Of a DNA stretch of 64,000 bases, positions 17,589 to 26,747 are shown one piece after another (the first letter of the stretch is position 1; every line of letters starts with the position of its first letter). The stretch is from NCBI GenBank assembly GCA_008123405.1, contig VSSA01000004.1, positions 124,001 to 188,000 of the forward strand, written 5' to 3'. The notes beneath the pieces were generated by a model. That model ran no database searches and was not told where the DNA came from. It saw only the letters and a program-made list of their open reading frames with translations. Source of the DNA: Nocardioides sp. BGMRC 2183. GTDB lineage: Bacteria; Actinomycetota; Actinomycetes; Propionibacteriales; Nocardioidaceae. The position numbers and the translations under genes were made by a program.

Positions 17589-18745
17589 ACTGCCCGGCCC
17601 CGCCGCCGCACCACCCACCGCAGCACCAGCCCCACCAGCAACGCCCAGAACGCCGCCCCGATCCCCACGACGGTGACACCGGACGCCGCGACGACGACAG
17701 TGGCGGCCGCGGCCTCCCGGTCCTCGGGGTCGGCGAGCGCGTCGGTGAGGGAGGCGGCGAGCGTGCCGAGCAGCGCCAGTCCGGCCGCGGCCTGCATCAC
17801 TCCGCCGGGCGCGGCGACGACCAGCGCGACCAGTCCGGTGCTGCCGGCCGCGATCACCAGATAGGTGACGGCGGCGGAGACGCTGGCGATCCATCGGCGG
17901 GCGGGGTCGCGACCCGCGGTCGGGCCGGCGGTGAGCGCGGCGGTGATGGCCGCGAGGTTGATGGCGTGGCCACCGGTGGGGGCACCGACCACGGTGCCGA
18001 GACCGGTGACGGCCAGGCTCTCCCGCCACGGCACCCGATAGCCGAAGCCGGCCATCACCGCGACCCCTGGCACGTTCTGCGAGGCCATCGTGACCACGTA
18101 GAGCGGTAGCGCGACGCCGACCAGGGCCGCAGGCGACCAATGCGGGGTGGTCCACTCCAGTTGGGGCCACCAGCGCTCGGCGCCCACCTCCGCTGTGAAC
18201 GCGACCATCGCCAGCGCGACCAGGAGTGCCCCGGGCACCGCCCACCGCCGAGCGACCGCGAGCAGGACCAGCCAGGTGAGCACGACCGGCCCGACCACTG
18301 CAGGGTCGTCGACCACCGCGGTGACGGGCGCGACGCACAGCGGCAACAGGACGCCGGCGAGCATCGCCTTGGCCAGACTCGCTGGGATCGCGCTGACCAG
18401 GTCGCCCAGGCGGGGGATCGCCGCGGTGAGCAGGATCAGGAGGCCGGTGACCACGAACGCGCCGACCGCCGTCGGCCAGCCGCCGGCAGCGCCCGCGGAA
18501 GAGGCGAGCAGGGCGGCGCCCGGCGTGGACCAGGCGATCGAGATCGGCATCCGGTGGCGGAGGCTGAGCCAGAGCATGGCCAAGGCCTGGGTGACACAGA
18601 GGGTGAGCAGGCCGGAGGCGGCCTGCGCTGGCGTCGCGCCCATCGCCGTCAGTCCGGCCAGGACCACGACGAAGGAGCTGCTCGCTCCGACCACCGCCGT
18701 GATCACACCGGCGACGACGGGTCCGTGTTCGGTCTCGGTGGTCAC
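17570..18745 (-). CDS. benE: Benzoate/H+ symporter family protein
   Basis: A 391-residue membrane protein with about 12 hydrophobic segments. It matches the BenE family: the N-terminal PVVAGVITAVVGASSSFVVV, QALAMLWLSLRHRMPISIAW, STPGAALLAS, and FGYRVPWRES followed by VVGAPTGGHAINLAAITAA are characteristic. It should import benzoate or a related aromatic acid with protons, though the substrate is inferred only. GTG start at 18745. The divergent XRE-cupin regulator gene begins 56 nt away, with a perfect palindrome between them, so control by that regulator is likely. Confidence 0.88.
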   Translation of the reverse strand: MTTETEHGPVVAGVITAVVGASSSFVVVLAGLTAMGATPAQAASGLLTLCVTQALAMLWLSLRHRMPISIAWSTPGAALLASSAGAAGGWPTAVGAFVVTGLLILLTAAIPRLGDLVSAIPASLAKAMLAGVLLPLCVAPVTAVVDDPAVVGPVVLTWLVLLAVARRWAVPGALLVALAMVAFTAEVGAERWWPQLEWTTPHWSPAALVGVALPLYVVTMASQNVPGVAVMAGFGYRVPWRESLAVTGLGTVVGAPTGGHAINLAAITAALTAGPTAGRDPARRWIASVSAAVTYLVIAAGSTGLVALVVAAPGGVMQAAAGLALLGTLAASLTDALADPEDREAAAATVVVAASGVTVVGIGAAFWALLVGLVLRWVVRRRGRAVSPGGR

Positions 18746-18764
18746 GCGGGTCTCCCCTCGCTAG

Positions 18765-18782
18765 GGTTCTGTAAACAGAACC
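18765..18782. promoter_or_regulatory. Operator candidate GGTTCTGT-AA-ACAGAACC
   Basis: A perfect 18-nt palindrome (8-nt arms, 2-nt centre) in the 56-nt region shared by benE and its divergent XRE-cupin regulator. Its position near both start codons fits autoregulation and repression of benE. Confidence 0.7.
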
Positions 18783-18801
18783 GTAGGGGAGGCAGTGTGC
18801 G

Positions 18802-19389
18802 GTGACGAACCAGGATCCGGACCGCGGGACACCCGAGACGCCGGCAGTGCGGATCGGTGCCCGGATCCGCGCCCTGCGCGCAGTCCGCGGGATGCCTTTG
18901 CGGCTGCTCGCAGAGGAGGCCGGTATCGGCAAGGGGTCGCTCTCGGAGCTTGAGACCGGCCGTCGCAACCCCACCCTCGACACGCTCTACGCCGTCGCGC
19001 GTCCGCTCGGTGTGCCGCTGGCAGCGCTTCTGGACGACCACGACGGCGCCACCATCGCCTCGTCCGGGGGAGCGGCCGACGGTCTGGTCGCCACCCGGGT
19101 CCGGGTGCTCCGCACGGCGACCATGGTGACCGAGGTCTATCTGTTGCACCTCGCGCCCGGCGCGGTCCGCGCCTCCCCGGCGCACGTGGACGGTGTGGTT
19201 GAGCAGCTGACGGTCCTCGCCGGCACCGCCGTCATCGAGTACGGCGACCAGCGTGTCGAGCTCGCCGCCGGCGACCATCTCGCCTTCCCGGCTGACCAGC
19301 CGCACTCCTACCGCGCCGACGCGGGGATGGCCGTCGAGATGGTCAACGTCATCACCACCCCGCAGGCGGGAGGGGAGCGTCAGCTGTAG
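18802..19389 (+). CDS. XRE-family regulator with C-terminal cupin
   Basis: 195 residues. An N-terminal helix-turn-helix (residues 17-75: IGARIRALRAVRGMPLRLLA, then GIGKGSLSELETGRRNPTLD) is followed by a cupin effector domain (about 110-190) with EQLTVLAGTAVIEYG and ELAAGDHLAFPADQPHSYRA. GTG start with GGGGAGG about 10 nt upstream. It is divergent from benE and probably represses it through the palindrome between them, responding to a small ligand in the cupin. Its last 10 nt overlap the end of the convergent PemK-like gene. Confidence 0.88.
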   Translation: MTNQDPDRGTPETPAVRIGARIRALRAVRGMPLRLLAEEAGIGKGSLSELETGRRNPTLDTLYAVARPLGVPLAALLDDHDGATIASSGGAADGLVATRVRVLRTATMVTEVYLLHLAPGAVRASPAHVDGVVEQLTVLAGTAVIEYGDQRVELAAGDHLAFPADQPHSYRADAGMAVEMVNVITTPQAGGERQL

Positions 19390-19775
19390 CGGGCATGGGC
19401 GGCGACGACGGCCGCATAGATGGTCGGGTCCAGCGCGGCGCCCTCGCGTCGTACGTCCGTCTCGCGAAGGACCAGCAGCCGGTTGAGCCGCACTTCGCTC
19501 GGACGCCGCTCGCGGTCCCAATCGCCCGACCCGATGTCCATCCAGTAACGGCCCGCGGCGGCTTCCTGCGCCGCGTCGCGGTCGTGGTCCTTGCTGGTCA
19601 GGACGAGGCAGTGGACCAACGGGTCGCCGTCTGCGCTGGTCGTCGTACCGATGACCAGGACGGGCCGGTCCTTGCCCTGACTCGGGTCGTCCTCGTAGGG
19701 CACCCACGCCCAGCAGACCTCGCCGGGATCGGGGCGGCCATCGGCCTCGGGCCGGTACGTCGCAGCGTCGCTCAT
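19380..19775 (-). CDS. PemK/MazF-like protein
   Basis: 131 residues. DPGEVCWAWVPYEDD and KDRPVLVIGTT resemble the first strands of PemK/MazF toxins (PGEVWWV...RPVLVI). A CLVLTSKDH strand follows, and YWMDIGSGDWDRERRPSEVR carries the conserved mid-region. MazF-fold toxins cut RNA, but many lone actinobacterial members are of unknown activity. No antitoxin-like ORF is adjacent: upstream, with a 4-nt ATGA overlap, is a dehydratase. The convergent XRE gene is a metabolic regulator and not an obvious antitoxin. Confidence 0.65.
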   Translation of the reverse strand: MSDAATYRPEADGRPDPGEVCWAWVPYEDDPSQGKDRPVLVIGTTTSADGDPLVHCLVLTSKDHDRDAAQEAAAGRYWMDIGSGDWDRERRPSEVRLNRLLVLRETDVRREGAALDPTIYAAVVAAHARYS

Positions 19776-20725
19776 GCGGCCATCTTGCCGTTGTCCGACG
19801 CCAGCGAGCGCCACCAGTCCACGGTCGCCCGTGCCGCCGCGGCGATCGGTGTCGGGGTGAGCCCGAGGTCCGCCTCGCTGACCGCCGATGACATCACGAA
19901 CGGAGCGGTGAACTGGTAGGCGAGCTCGGCCAGTTCTCGGGTGTCGGTGTGGACCAGGCCGAGAGCGTTCATCACCCACGCCGGGATCGTGCCCAGCGAC
20001 GGGACCGGGACGTCGGCGGCGTCGGCGAAGGCGGTGATCAGCTGGCGCTGGGTCAGCGGCGGTGCAGTGGGAGCGTGCAGCACGCGACCCCACAGGTCCT
20101 CGCGCTCCGCGGCGCGGATCATCGCGGCAGCCAAGTCCGGGACGTAGGTCCAGGAGTGCGGCTGGTCGAGCGAGCCGACCACCCGGATCGTCCGACCAGC
20201 GAGCACTGCGGGGACCACGCGTTCACCGGCATGGGATGTCCGCACCCGCGGGCCGAAGAAGTCGGAGGCGACCACGCTCACCGTGGGGGTCTCGCTGGCC
20301 GCGCGGGCCGCGAGCAGGGCGGTCCGCACGCCCGGCTTGCCGCCCTGCGCCGTCCGTGGGGTGGTCTCGTCGATCGGGTGATCGGTGCGCCCGTAGGCGT
20401 AGAGGCTCTCCGGGAAGACGACCGGAATGCCGGCTCGGCCGGCTGCTGCCAGGACCGCCTGCTCGATCGCCGGCAGTTCGGCCCGCCAGGTGCTGGCGCG
20501 GTAGCGCGAGGCGTGCACGCAGTGGTGCAGCGCGGTGGCACCCTCGAGCGCGGCCGCCAGGTCTTCCGCTTGGCCGGCGTCGGCGCGCCGGCGCTCGATC
20601 AGCGGATGGTCGGGGCCGCTGCCCGATCGGGTGAGCAGGCGGACCGGGGCGCCGCCCTCGGCGAGTTGAAGAGCGACGGTGCTGCCGACGGGGCCGGCGC
20701 CGGTCACGACGTGAGGTGCGTTCAT
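19772..20725 (-). CDS. NAD(P)-dependent epimerase/dehydratase-like (extended SDR)
   Basis: 317 residues. The N-terminal dinucleotide motif is HVVTGAGPVGSTVALQLAEG (TGxGxxGxxxA). A YAYGR segment (about residue 115) replaces the classical YxxxK, so the catalytic residue is atypical. Later SWTYVPDLAAAMIRAAE is the usual atypical-SDR YVxDxA motif. Good ribosome-binding site AAGGAA upstream of the ATG at 20725. A TetR gene is divergent with two matching palindromes between. The stop overlaps the PemK-like start, so both are one transcript. The substrate is unknown. Confidence 0.8.
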   Translation of the reverse strand: MNAPHVVTGAGPVGSTVALQLAEGGAPVRLLTRSGSGPDHPLIERRRADAGQAEDLAAALEGATALHHCVHASRYRASTWRAELPAIEQAVLAAAGRAGIPVVFPESLYAYGRTDHPIDETTPRTAQGGKPGVRTALLAARAASETPTVSVVASDFFGPRVRTSHAGERVVPAVLAGRTIRVVGSLDQPHSWTYVPDLAAAMIRAAEREDLWGRVLHAPTAPPLTQRQLITAFADAADVPVPSLGTIPAWVMNALGLVHTDTRELAELAYQFTAPFVMSSAVSEADLGLTPTPIAAAARATVDWWRSLASDNGKMAA

Positions 20726-20752
20726 GGGTGATTCCTTTCCAGAGGACGGGCA

Positions 20753-20767
20753 GAGAGCGGTGCTCTC
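20753..20767. promoter_or_regulatory. TetR operator candidate 1
   Basis: GAGAGC-GGT-GCTCTC, a perfect 6-bp-arm palindrome between the SDR gene and the divergent TetR gene. Its 12-nt core AGAGCGGTGCTC matches 10 of 12 positions in a second site at 20802. Confidence 0.55.
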
Positions 20768-20801
20768 GGTTTGAGTCTGGAGGGTGGCATCAGGGAAAGC
20801 A

Positions 20802-20813
20802 AGAGCACTGCTC
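20802..20813. promoter_or_regulatory. TetR operator candidate 2
   Basis: AGAGCACTGCTC, related to the palindrome 48 nt away (consensus AGAGC[GA][GC]TGCTC). Two similar sites between divergent genes suggest repression of both by the TetR protein. Confidence 0.5.
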
Positions 20814-20856
20814 ACATTTGTTGACGTTGCTCTCCCGTGTCGGCACGATGGTCGTC

Positions 20857-21555
20857 ATGTCGACGCCACGCCAACGCGCCCGGGCCGCGACCATGCAGGA
20901 GATCACCCGGATCGGCCGGCAACACCTGGCCGAGCACGGAGCCGCGGCGCTCTCGCTGCGCGCGGTTGCACGCGACCTCGGGGTGGTCTCCTCGGCGGTC
21001 TACCGCTACGTCGCCAGCCGCGACGAGCTGCTGACGCTGCTCCTCGTCGACGGCTACGACGAGCTGGGCGCTGCGGTCGACAGTGCGGTGGAGGAGGTCG
21101 CCGAGACCGCCTTCCGCGAACGGTTCCTGACCGTCGGGCGCGCCGTCCGATCCTGGGCACTGCGCGAACCGGCGACCTACGCGCTTCTCTATGGCGCACC
21201 GGTCCCCGGCTATGCCGCGCCGGAGGATCAGACCACCGGACCTGGCACGCGGGTGCCCGCGACGCTCCTCGCGATCACCGCCGCCGCCGACGCCGCCGGA
21301 TGCCTGGACCCGGTGGCCGAGGCGCCGGCCGGTGAGACGCTCGCATCAGGCCTGGCCGGGGTGCGCACGCAGTTCGACATCGACCTCGCCGACGGGATCC
21401 TGGTTCGCGGGGTGCTGGCCTGGGTGTCGATGTTCGGCGCCGTCAGCTTCGAGGTGTTCGGGCAGTACGGGCCGGACCGCCTGGGTGACCCGGTCGAGCT
21501 CTTCGAACGACAGTTGTCTGGCCTGGCCGACGGGCTCGGGCTCCGCGACGCCTGA
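20857..21555 (+). CDS. TetR-family transcriptional regulator
   Basis: 232 residues from the ATG at 20857 (an ATG at 20848 is also in frame). The HTH at residues 15-65 contains HGAAALSLRAVARDLGVVSS and AVYRYVASRDELL. The C-terminal ligand domain is of the WHG/TetR_C type with LREPATYALLYGAPVPGY. It is divergent from the SDR-PemK-like transcript and most likely represses it. A strong hairpin follows. Confidence 0.88.
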   Translation: MSTPRQRARAATMQEITRIGRQHLAEHGAAALSLRAVARDLGVVSSAVYRYVASRDELLTLLLVDGYDELGAAVDSAVEEVAETAFRERFLTVGRAVRSWALREPATYALLYGAPVPGYAAPEDQTTGPGTRVPATLLAITAAADAAGCLDPVAEAPAGETLASGLAGVRTQFDIDLADGILVRGVLAWVSMFGAVSFEVFGQYGPDRLGDPVELFERQLSGLADGLGLRDA

Positions 21556-21575
21556 GGCCCGCAGAACAGGCAGGT

Positions 21576-23129
21576 TCAGGTCCCGGCCAGTTCCGGTCGG
21601 AATTGATCCGACCGGAACTGGCCGAGCAGGCCGGGCGTGGCCTCCTCGGCCAGGCGATAGGCCGCCGAGGTCGGGATGTCGTCCACCTCGGTGCGGCCGC
21701 TGCCGCCTGCGGTGGTCGCGGTGAGCGTCACCAGGCCGACCCGCCGCTGGAACCAGCTCTCGCGCACCGTCCAGCCGATGACGTGCCCACCCCCGAGTGC
21801 CGTACGACGCCGCGCGAGTGAGCCCGATCGCATCACCACATAGCCGGCGATCCAGCCGTGCCCCAGACCGCGGCTCCGGTCGTGGGCCAGGAGCGCCGCC
21901 ACGGCCAGCGACGCCACGCTGATGCCGAGCAGGAACGGCGTCGCATCGAAGGCGAGGATCGCGGCGACCACCAGCAGGTGCACCGGAAGAGTGGCGGTGA
22001 GGGCACGGGTCCAACGGCGTCGTACCGCCGCCGGACCGTGGGGGCGCAGCTCTGCCGCGACAGGTGCGGCCGACCCGAGCACCGCCGCGGCCGCGTCACG
22101 CACCACAGCGCCGGGGGCCGGCGGCACCAGGATCGCGCTGTCCGAGCCGCCCGAGCCCAGCCCGGTCACGATCGCGCTGAGTCGCGCTCCGTGGGCGATG
22201 CGGAGAGCGGCGCCCTCCGCCACACTGACGCCCGCCACGCGGTCGACGTCCAGGCTGGTCTCCCGCGTGGTGGTCAGGCCGCGCCGGACCTGCCACGAGC
22301 CGCTGAGCCGGCTCAGGGTGAACCCCCAGTTGAGGAACAGATAGCCGCCGATCACCAACAGCGTGGCGGCGATCAGCACCGCGACGAGCGCAAGGACGAC
22401 GAGGATGACCCCGAGTCTGGGCACATCCCCGTTGTCGACACCGAGGTCGATCTCTGCGGACGGGAACGCCTGGGCGAAGAATCCGATCAGCGCCGCGGCG
22501 GCGATGAACCCGGCGGAGGTGAATGGCGCATAGAGAAGCCAGCGGGGGGAGAAGCGGGCGGCCACGACTGGCGCGGACCGGACGTCAGGCTCTGCGGCGC
22601 TGCCCGGGGCCTCCTCGCCCGATCGGGGAGCTTCGCCGGCGCCCTCGGCCCTGCCAGGCCGCTCCAGCAGGCTGGTGCGCAGCTCGGCCGCTCTGTCGCG
22701 GGCGAGTCCGTCGAGCTCGAGGTCGTCCTCGTCGCCGGCGCCACCTGTGCCGGTGCCGATGACCAGCTTGGAGACTCCCAGCACGCGGTGCCCCAGGGTG
22801 GCGGTCATGTCGACCGTGCGCACCCGCTCCAACCGTGCCGACGTGGTGCGCCGCTGCAGGACCCCCCGTCGCAGCTCGATCCGTCCTTCGACGATGCGAT
22901 AGGACGTGGTCAGGTAGCGGGCGACGCCGAGCGCCAGCGGCGCAGCCACGCCGACGATTGCCCACGGGCCGAAGCCCGACGCCGTACCGAAGAGCAGCAG
23001 GGGGATCAGCGCGGGCAGGAACCGGGCGAGTTCTGTGAGGGGCTGAAGCAGCAGCATTCGGGGGTCCAGCCGCAGCCACGGCGTCGGTGCGACCGGGGCC
23101 GGCGCCGGATCGGGAGCCTCGTCGCTCAC
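21576..23129 (-). CDS. PH-domain membrane protein, YdbT-like
   Basis: 517 residues with paired hydrophobic segments (about 35-75, 195-260 and 375-420) alternating with bacterial PH (bPH2) domains. Typical bPH2 strings are SYRIVEGRIELRRGVLQRRT with LERVRTVDMT, and GGHVIGWTVRESWFQRRVGL with VTLTATTAGG. It pairs with the shorter YdbS-like gene, which it overlaps by 4 nt (GTGA at 23126-23129). YdbS/YdbT pairs are widespread in Gram-positive bacteria; the function is poorly known. GTG start. Confidence 0.8.
   Translation of the reverse strand: MSDEAPDPAPAPVAPTPWLRLDPRMLLLQPLTELARFLPALIPLLLFGTASGFGPWAIVGVAAPLALGVARYLTTSYRIVEGRIELRRGVLQRRTTSARLERVRTVDMTATLGHRVLGVSKLVIGTGTGGAGDEDDLELDGLARDRAAELRTSLLERPGRAEGAGEAPRSGEEAPGSAAEPDVRSAPVVAARFSPRWLLYAPFTSAGFIAAAALIGFFAQAFPSAEIDLGVDNGDVPRLGVILVVLALVAVLIAATLLVIGGYLFLNWGFTLSRLSGSWQVRRGLTTTRETSLDVDRVAGVSVAEGAALRIAHGARLSAIVTGLGSGGSDSAILVPPAPGAVVRDAAAAVLGSAAPVAAELRPHGPAAVRRRWTRALTATLPVHLLVVAAILAFDATPFLLGISVASLAVAALLAHDRSRGLGHGWIAGYVVMRSGSLARRRTALGGGHVIGWTVRESWFQRRVGLVTLTATTAGGSGRTEVDDIPTSAAYRLAEEATPGLLGQFRSDQFRPELAGT
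21584..21624. terminator. Bidirectional hairpin between tetR and PH-domain gene
   Basis: A perfect 17-bp stem with loop AATTGAT, 29 nt beyond the TetR stop. It lies inside the last codons of the convergent PH-domain gene, which therefore ends with the repetitive residues QFRSDQFRPELAG. Confidence 0.75.
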
Positions 23130-23608
23130 GTGGCATCGCCCTCGACGAGGTCTGCCTTGCGGGTCAGATCATCGACCAGTCCCAGCGCGACGTCGGTCTC
23201 GAGGCCGTCGATCTGCAGCGGGCCGGCCGCCGACGCCGTGGTGACCGTCACGGTGGCTAATCCGAGCAGCCGCGCCAGTGGGCCCTGGGTGAAGTCGACG
23301 GTCTGCACTCGTGACATCGGGGCGATCCGTCGCTCCCGGCTCCACCATCCCCGCTGGGTGTAGACGGCCGTGTCGGTCGCTTCCCAGCGGTGCACCAGAT
23401 AGCGCCACTGCGGGACGAGCAGGGTGTTGGCGACGGCGAGCGCCACGGTGAGCGCGATAGCCGGCCAGGTCCACCAGCCTTCCAGCCACAGTGTCGTGGC
23501 CAGGCCCACGCCGACCACCACCAGCAGGCACGAGATGGCCGAAGAGAGGGACCACATCAGTCGTGCTCGGGGACTCACGCGATGCCTCGGGTCACGCAGC
23601 TCGTTCAC
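23126..23608 (-). CDS. PH-domain membrane protein, YdbS-like
   Basis: 160 residues from a GTG at 23608 (NELRDPRHRVSPRARLMW). Two adjacent membrane segments (about 22-65) precede a single bPH2 domain: DTAVYTQRGWWSRERRIAPM, SRVQTVDFTQGPLARLLGLA, TVTVTTASAAGPLQIDGL. It is first in a two-gene unit with the 517-residue partner. A longer frame upstream of the GTG has no family resemblance and was not used. Confidence 0.8.
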   Translation of the reverse strand: MNELRDPRHRVSPRARLMWSLSSAISCLLVVVGVGLATTLWLEGWWTWPAIALTVALAVANTLLVPQWRYLVHRWEATDTAVYTQRGWWSRERRIAPMSRVQTVDFTQGPLARLLGLATVTVTTASAAGPLQIDGLETDVALGLVDDLTRKADLVEGDAT

Positions 23609-23711
23609 GCGCCCGACCCTAGATGAGTCAGTCCAAGCGGTCGCACGCTGCGCGACTCCAGCCGGGCGCGCCGCTCCCCATCGAGCCGTCGCGTGGCTAC
23701 TGTCGCGGAGT

Positions 23712-24713
23712 ATGTGGAAGGACGCGGTGAACCGGGCGCTCCACGCGCTGACCGGATACGAGTTGCGACGTCCCGACCTGCGGCCGACGGGCGCAGCGCA
23801 GCAACGCCAGGCGCACGCCGCCCGCCTCACGGCATCGCGGCGGCGGGTGGCGAGGCTGCGGGAGGCGAACCGGCGACTGCGCGACCAGGTAGCGGCCGCC
23901 GAGCGGTCGGCGCGGCGCGCGCGCCGCGGGATCTCGATGCCGCCAGAACAGGCGGAGGGGGCGCTGGCCGAGCTCGGCGGAGTCCCGACCGAGCGGCTGA
24001 GCCTGACGGACATCGCCAACCTCGCCGGCACCGACAAGGGCACGATCGGCCCGAGCGAGGACTGGCCGGCGCACAACTACACCGATGTCTACGGTGCCTA
24101 CCTCGAGCCGTGGCGCGACCGCGAGGTGACCATCCTCGAAGTCGGCCTCGGCGTGCCCGGTGATGCCTGGGACGCGCGCATCGCGCACGGGCGCAACGAG
24201 GGCGGCGGCGGATCCTTGCGGACCTGGTACGACTTCTTCCCGCGAGCCCGGATCCATGGCGTCGACATCAACCCGGCGCCGCACCTGGACAACGACCGGA
24301 TCACCACGCACGTGATGGACCAGGGCGACCCCGAGGCCATCGCCGCATTCCTGGACTCACTCGGCGATGTGGACTTCGACCTGATCGTCGACGACGGCAG
24401 CCACCGTCCCGACCACCAGCAGATCACCTTCGGATGCCTCTTCCCACGGCTGCGTCCGGGTGGGCTCTACCTCATCGAGGACCTGCTGAGCAACGGGCTG
24501 GGGGATGGCGGACGCGGGCGTCGTTCGTTCTCCGAGCAGACGCTCAACACCCGGCGGGTGCTGGAGCGGTTCCGACTGCACGGGGAGTTCGACGAACCGC
24601 ACGCCATCGTCGACCCGGGCTACTGTGCCGATCACATCGCCAGCGTCACCTTCCACGTGCCACGGCGGGCCGCGCCGCACACCGAGGCGGTTTGCGCGAT
24701 CCGCAAGAAGTAG
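23712..24713 (+). CDS. Class I SAM-dependent methyltransferase (sugar O-methyltransferase-like)
   Basis: 333 residues. Residues 1-80 are basic and predicted coiled coil (ARLTASRRRVARLREANRRL). The catalytic part has DIANLAGTDKGTIGPSEDW, HNYTDVYGAYLEPWRD, VTILEVGLG (SAM motif I), IHGVDINP, and DFDLIVDDGSHRPDHQQITF. This arrangement occurs in macrocin/rhamnosyl O-methyltransferases of antibiotic and cell-wall glycan pathways. The acceptor is unknown. It stands alone, divergent from the PH-domain pair and before a strong terminator. Confidence 0.78.
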   Translation: MWKDAVNRALHALTGYELRRPDLRPTGAAQQRQAHAARLTASRRRVARLREANRRLRDQVAAAERSARRARRGISMPPEQAEGALAELGGVPTERLSLTDIANLAGTDKGTIGPSEDWPAHNYTDVYGAYLEPWRDREVTILEVGLGVPGDAWDARIAHGRNEGGGGSLRTWYDFFPRARIHGVDINPAPHLDNDRITTHVMDQGDPEAIAAFLDSLGDVDFDLIVDDGSHRPDHQQITFGCLFPRLRPGGLYLIEDLLSNGLGDGGRGRRSFSEQTLNTRRVLERFRLHGEFDEPHAIVDPGYCADHIASVTFHVPRRAAPHTEAVCAIRKK

Positions 24714-24738
24714 GAGATCGCGCGGCGCGTAGCGCAAG

Positions 24739-24775
24739 GAGAAGGACCCGGAGGCGATGCCCCCGGGTCCTTCTC
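24739..24775. terminator. Bidirectional terminator between methyltransferase and accA genes
   Basis: A perfect 13-bp stem (GAGAAGGACCCGG and complement; 24739-24751, 24763-24775) with an 11-nt loop, between convergent genes. Confidence 0.8.
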
Positions 24776-24807
24776 GACACGTCTCGCGAACGCCGCGAAG
24801 CCGTTGC

Positions 24808-26589
24808 TCAGTCCTTGAGCTCGCAGATGACCTCGCCGTTGGTGACGCCGCCGCCGACCTCCACCGTCAGCCCGGTGACGGTGCCGGCCTTGTGCGCCTT
24901 GAGCGGCTGCTCCATCTTCATCGCCTCCATCACCACGATGACGTCGCCCTCGGCGACCGTGTCGCCTTCGGCGACGGCGACCTTGACGATGGTGCCCTGC
25001 ATCGGGCTGGTCACCGCGTCCCCGGACGCAGCGGCGCCGGCCTTCTTGCCTCCGGCGCGCTTGGGCTTCTTCGCCCCCGCCGTCGCGGCGCCGCTGATGC
25101 TGCCCAGACCGCCGGGCAGGACCACCTCGAGGCGGCGACCGCCGACCTCCACGGTGACCTTCTGCCGCTCGACCGGTTCCTCAGCCTCGCCGAGGTCACC
25201 GGCGTAGGGCTCGATCTGGTTGTCGAAGTCGGTCTCGATCCAGGTGGTGTACACAGTGAACTCGCCCTCGCCGGACGGGTTCGACGCGGCGACGTACGCG
25301 GGGTCGTTGATCACGGCCTGGTGGAACGGGATCACCGTGGGCATGCCGTCGACCACGAACTCGTCCAGCGCACGGCGCGAGCGCTCCAGCGCCTGGGTGC
25401 GGTCACGGCCGGTGACGATCAGCTTGGCGATCAGTGAGTCGAACGCGCCAGGAACGGTCTCGCCCTTCTCGTAGCCGCCGTCGACGCGGACGCCGGGGCC
25501 CTGCGGCGGCGCCCACTCGGTCAGGGTGCCGGGCGCCGGCATGAAGTTGCGCCCGCCGTCCTCGGCGTTGATCCGGTACTCGATGGAGTGACCGATGATC
25601 TCCGGGTCGCCGAAACCGAGCTCCTCGCCCGCCGCGATCCGGAACATCTCACGGACCAGGTCGATGCCGGTGACCTCCTCGGAGACGCAGTGCTCGACCT
25701 GGAGGCGGGTGTTGACCTCGAGGAAGGAGATGGTGCCGTCCTTGGCGACCAGGAACTCACAGGTGCCGGCGCCGACGTACCCGGCCTCCTTCAGGATCGC
25801 CTTGGAGGACTCGTAGAGGCGGGTGACCTGGTCGTCGGTGAGGAACGGTGCGGGCGCTTCCTCGACCAGCTTCTGGTGACGGCGCTGCAGGGAGCAGTCG
25901 CGGGTGGAGACGACCACCACGTTGCCGTGCTGGTCGGCCAGACACTGGGTCTCGACGTGGCGGGGCTGGTCGAGGAACTTCTCGACCAGACACTCGCCGC
26001 GACCGAACGCTCCCACGGCCTCGCGGACCGCGGACTCGTAGAGCTCGGGGATCTCCTCGAGGGTGCGGGCGACCTTCAGACCGCGGCCGCCGCCGCCGAA
26101 GACAGCCTTGATTGCGATCGGGAGACCGTGCTCGTTGGCGAAGGCTACGACCTCGTCGGCGTCCTTGACCGGGTCCTTGGTGCCCGGGGCGAGCGGCGCG
26201 TTGGCCTTCTGCGCGATGTGCTTGGCCTTGGCCTTGTCGCCGAGGGCGTCAATGGCGTCGGGCGAGGGGCCGATCCAGATCAGCCCGGCGTCGAGCACGG
26301 CTTGGGCGAACTCGGCGTTCTCGGCGAGGAAGCCGTAGCCGGGGTGTACCGAGTCGGCGCCGGAGCGCTGCGCCACGTCGATGATCTTGGCGATGTCCAG
26401 GTAGGAGTCGGCCGGCGTGGCGCCGCCGAGGGAGTGGGCCTCGTCGGCCAGGCGCACGAAAAGGGCGTCGCGGTCGGGCTCGGCGTAGACGGCGACGCTG
26501 CCGATACCGGCGTCCTTGCAGGCACGGATCACGCGGACCGCGATCTCACCGCGGTTGGCGATCAGCACCTTCTGCAACGGCTGGGGCAC
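24808..26589 (-). CDS. accA3: Acyl-CoA carboxylase alpha subunit: biotin carboxylase plus BCCP
   Basis: A 593-residue fusion. The biotin carboxylase half begins [20 protein letters not shown], with [16 protein letters not shown], the ATP-grasp loop [11 protein letters not shown], the active-site EAPAPFLT segment and [20 protein letters not shown]. The C-terminal 70 residues are the biotinyl domain with EAMKMEQP, whose Lys is biotinylated. It resembles mycobacterial AccA3, which serves several carboxyltransferase beta subunits; the AccD and AccE genes at 32.6-34.4 kb and BirA at 34.5 kb are likely partners. GTG start. It is divergent from an acyl-CoA dehydrogenase gene. Confidence 0.93.
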   Translation of the reverse strand: MPQPLQKVLIANRGEIAVRVIRACKDAGIGSVAVYAEPDRDALFVRLADEAHSLGGATPADSYLDIAKIIDVAQRSGADSVHPGYGFLAENAEFAQAVLDAGLIWIGPSPDAIDALGDKAKAKHIAQKANAPLAPGTKDPVKDADEVVAFANEHGLPIAIKAVFGGGGRGLKVARTLEEIPELYESAVREAVGAFGRGECLVEKFLDQPRHVETQCLADQHGNVVVVSTRDCSLQRRHQKLVEEAPAPFLTDDQVTRLYESSKAILKEAGYVGAGTCEFLVAKDGTISFLEVNTRLQVEHCVSEEVTGIDLVREMFRIAAGEELGFGDPEIIGHSIEYRINAEDGGRNFMPAPGTLTEWAPPQGPGVRVDGGYEKGETVPGAFDSLIAKLIVTGRDRTQALERSRRALDEFVVDGMPTVIPFHQAVINDPAYVAASNPSGEGEFTVYTTWIETDFDNQIEPYAGDLGEAEEPVERQKVTVEVGGRRLEVVLPGGLGSISGAATAGAKKPKRAGGKKAGAAASGDAVTSPMQGTIVKVAVAEGDTVAEGDVIVVMEAMKMEQPLKAHKAGTVTGLTVEVGGGVTNGEVICELKD

Positions 26590-26747
26590 GAAGACTCCTC
26601 GAACGTACTGGGGTAGGTGGGCGGCGCTGGGCGGCGGCGACGCCGGTGGCGGTCGCGGCGCGGAGCACCGAGCGGGATTCTAGGACGTCCATCCTTTCTG
26701 CGGCGCCGGGGACCGTAGAGCGGTCGGTCGGCTCGCAGGTCCGGAGT

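Noticed and set aside
18802-19389. The XRE-cupin protein as antitoxin of the PemK/MazF-like protein
   Set aside because: The genes converge instead of forming an operon, and the regulator has a cupin ligand domain and an operator shared with benE.
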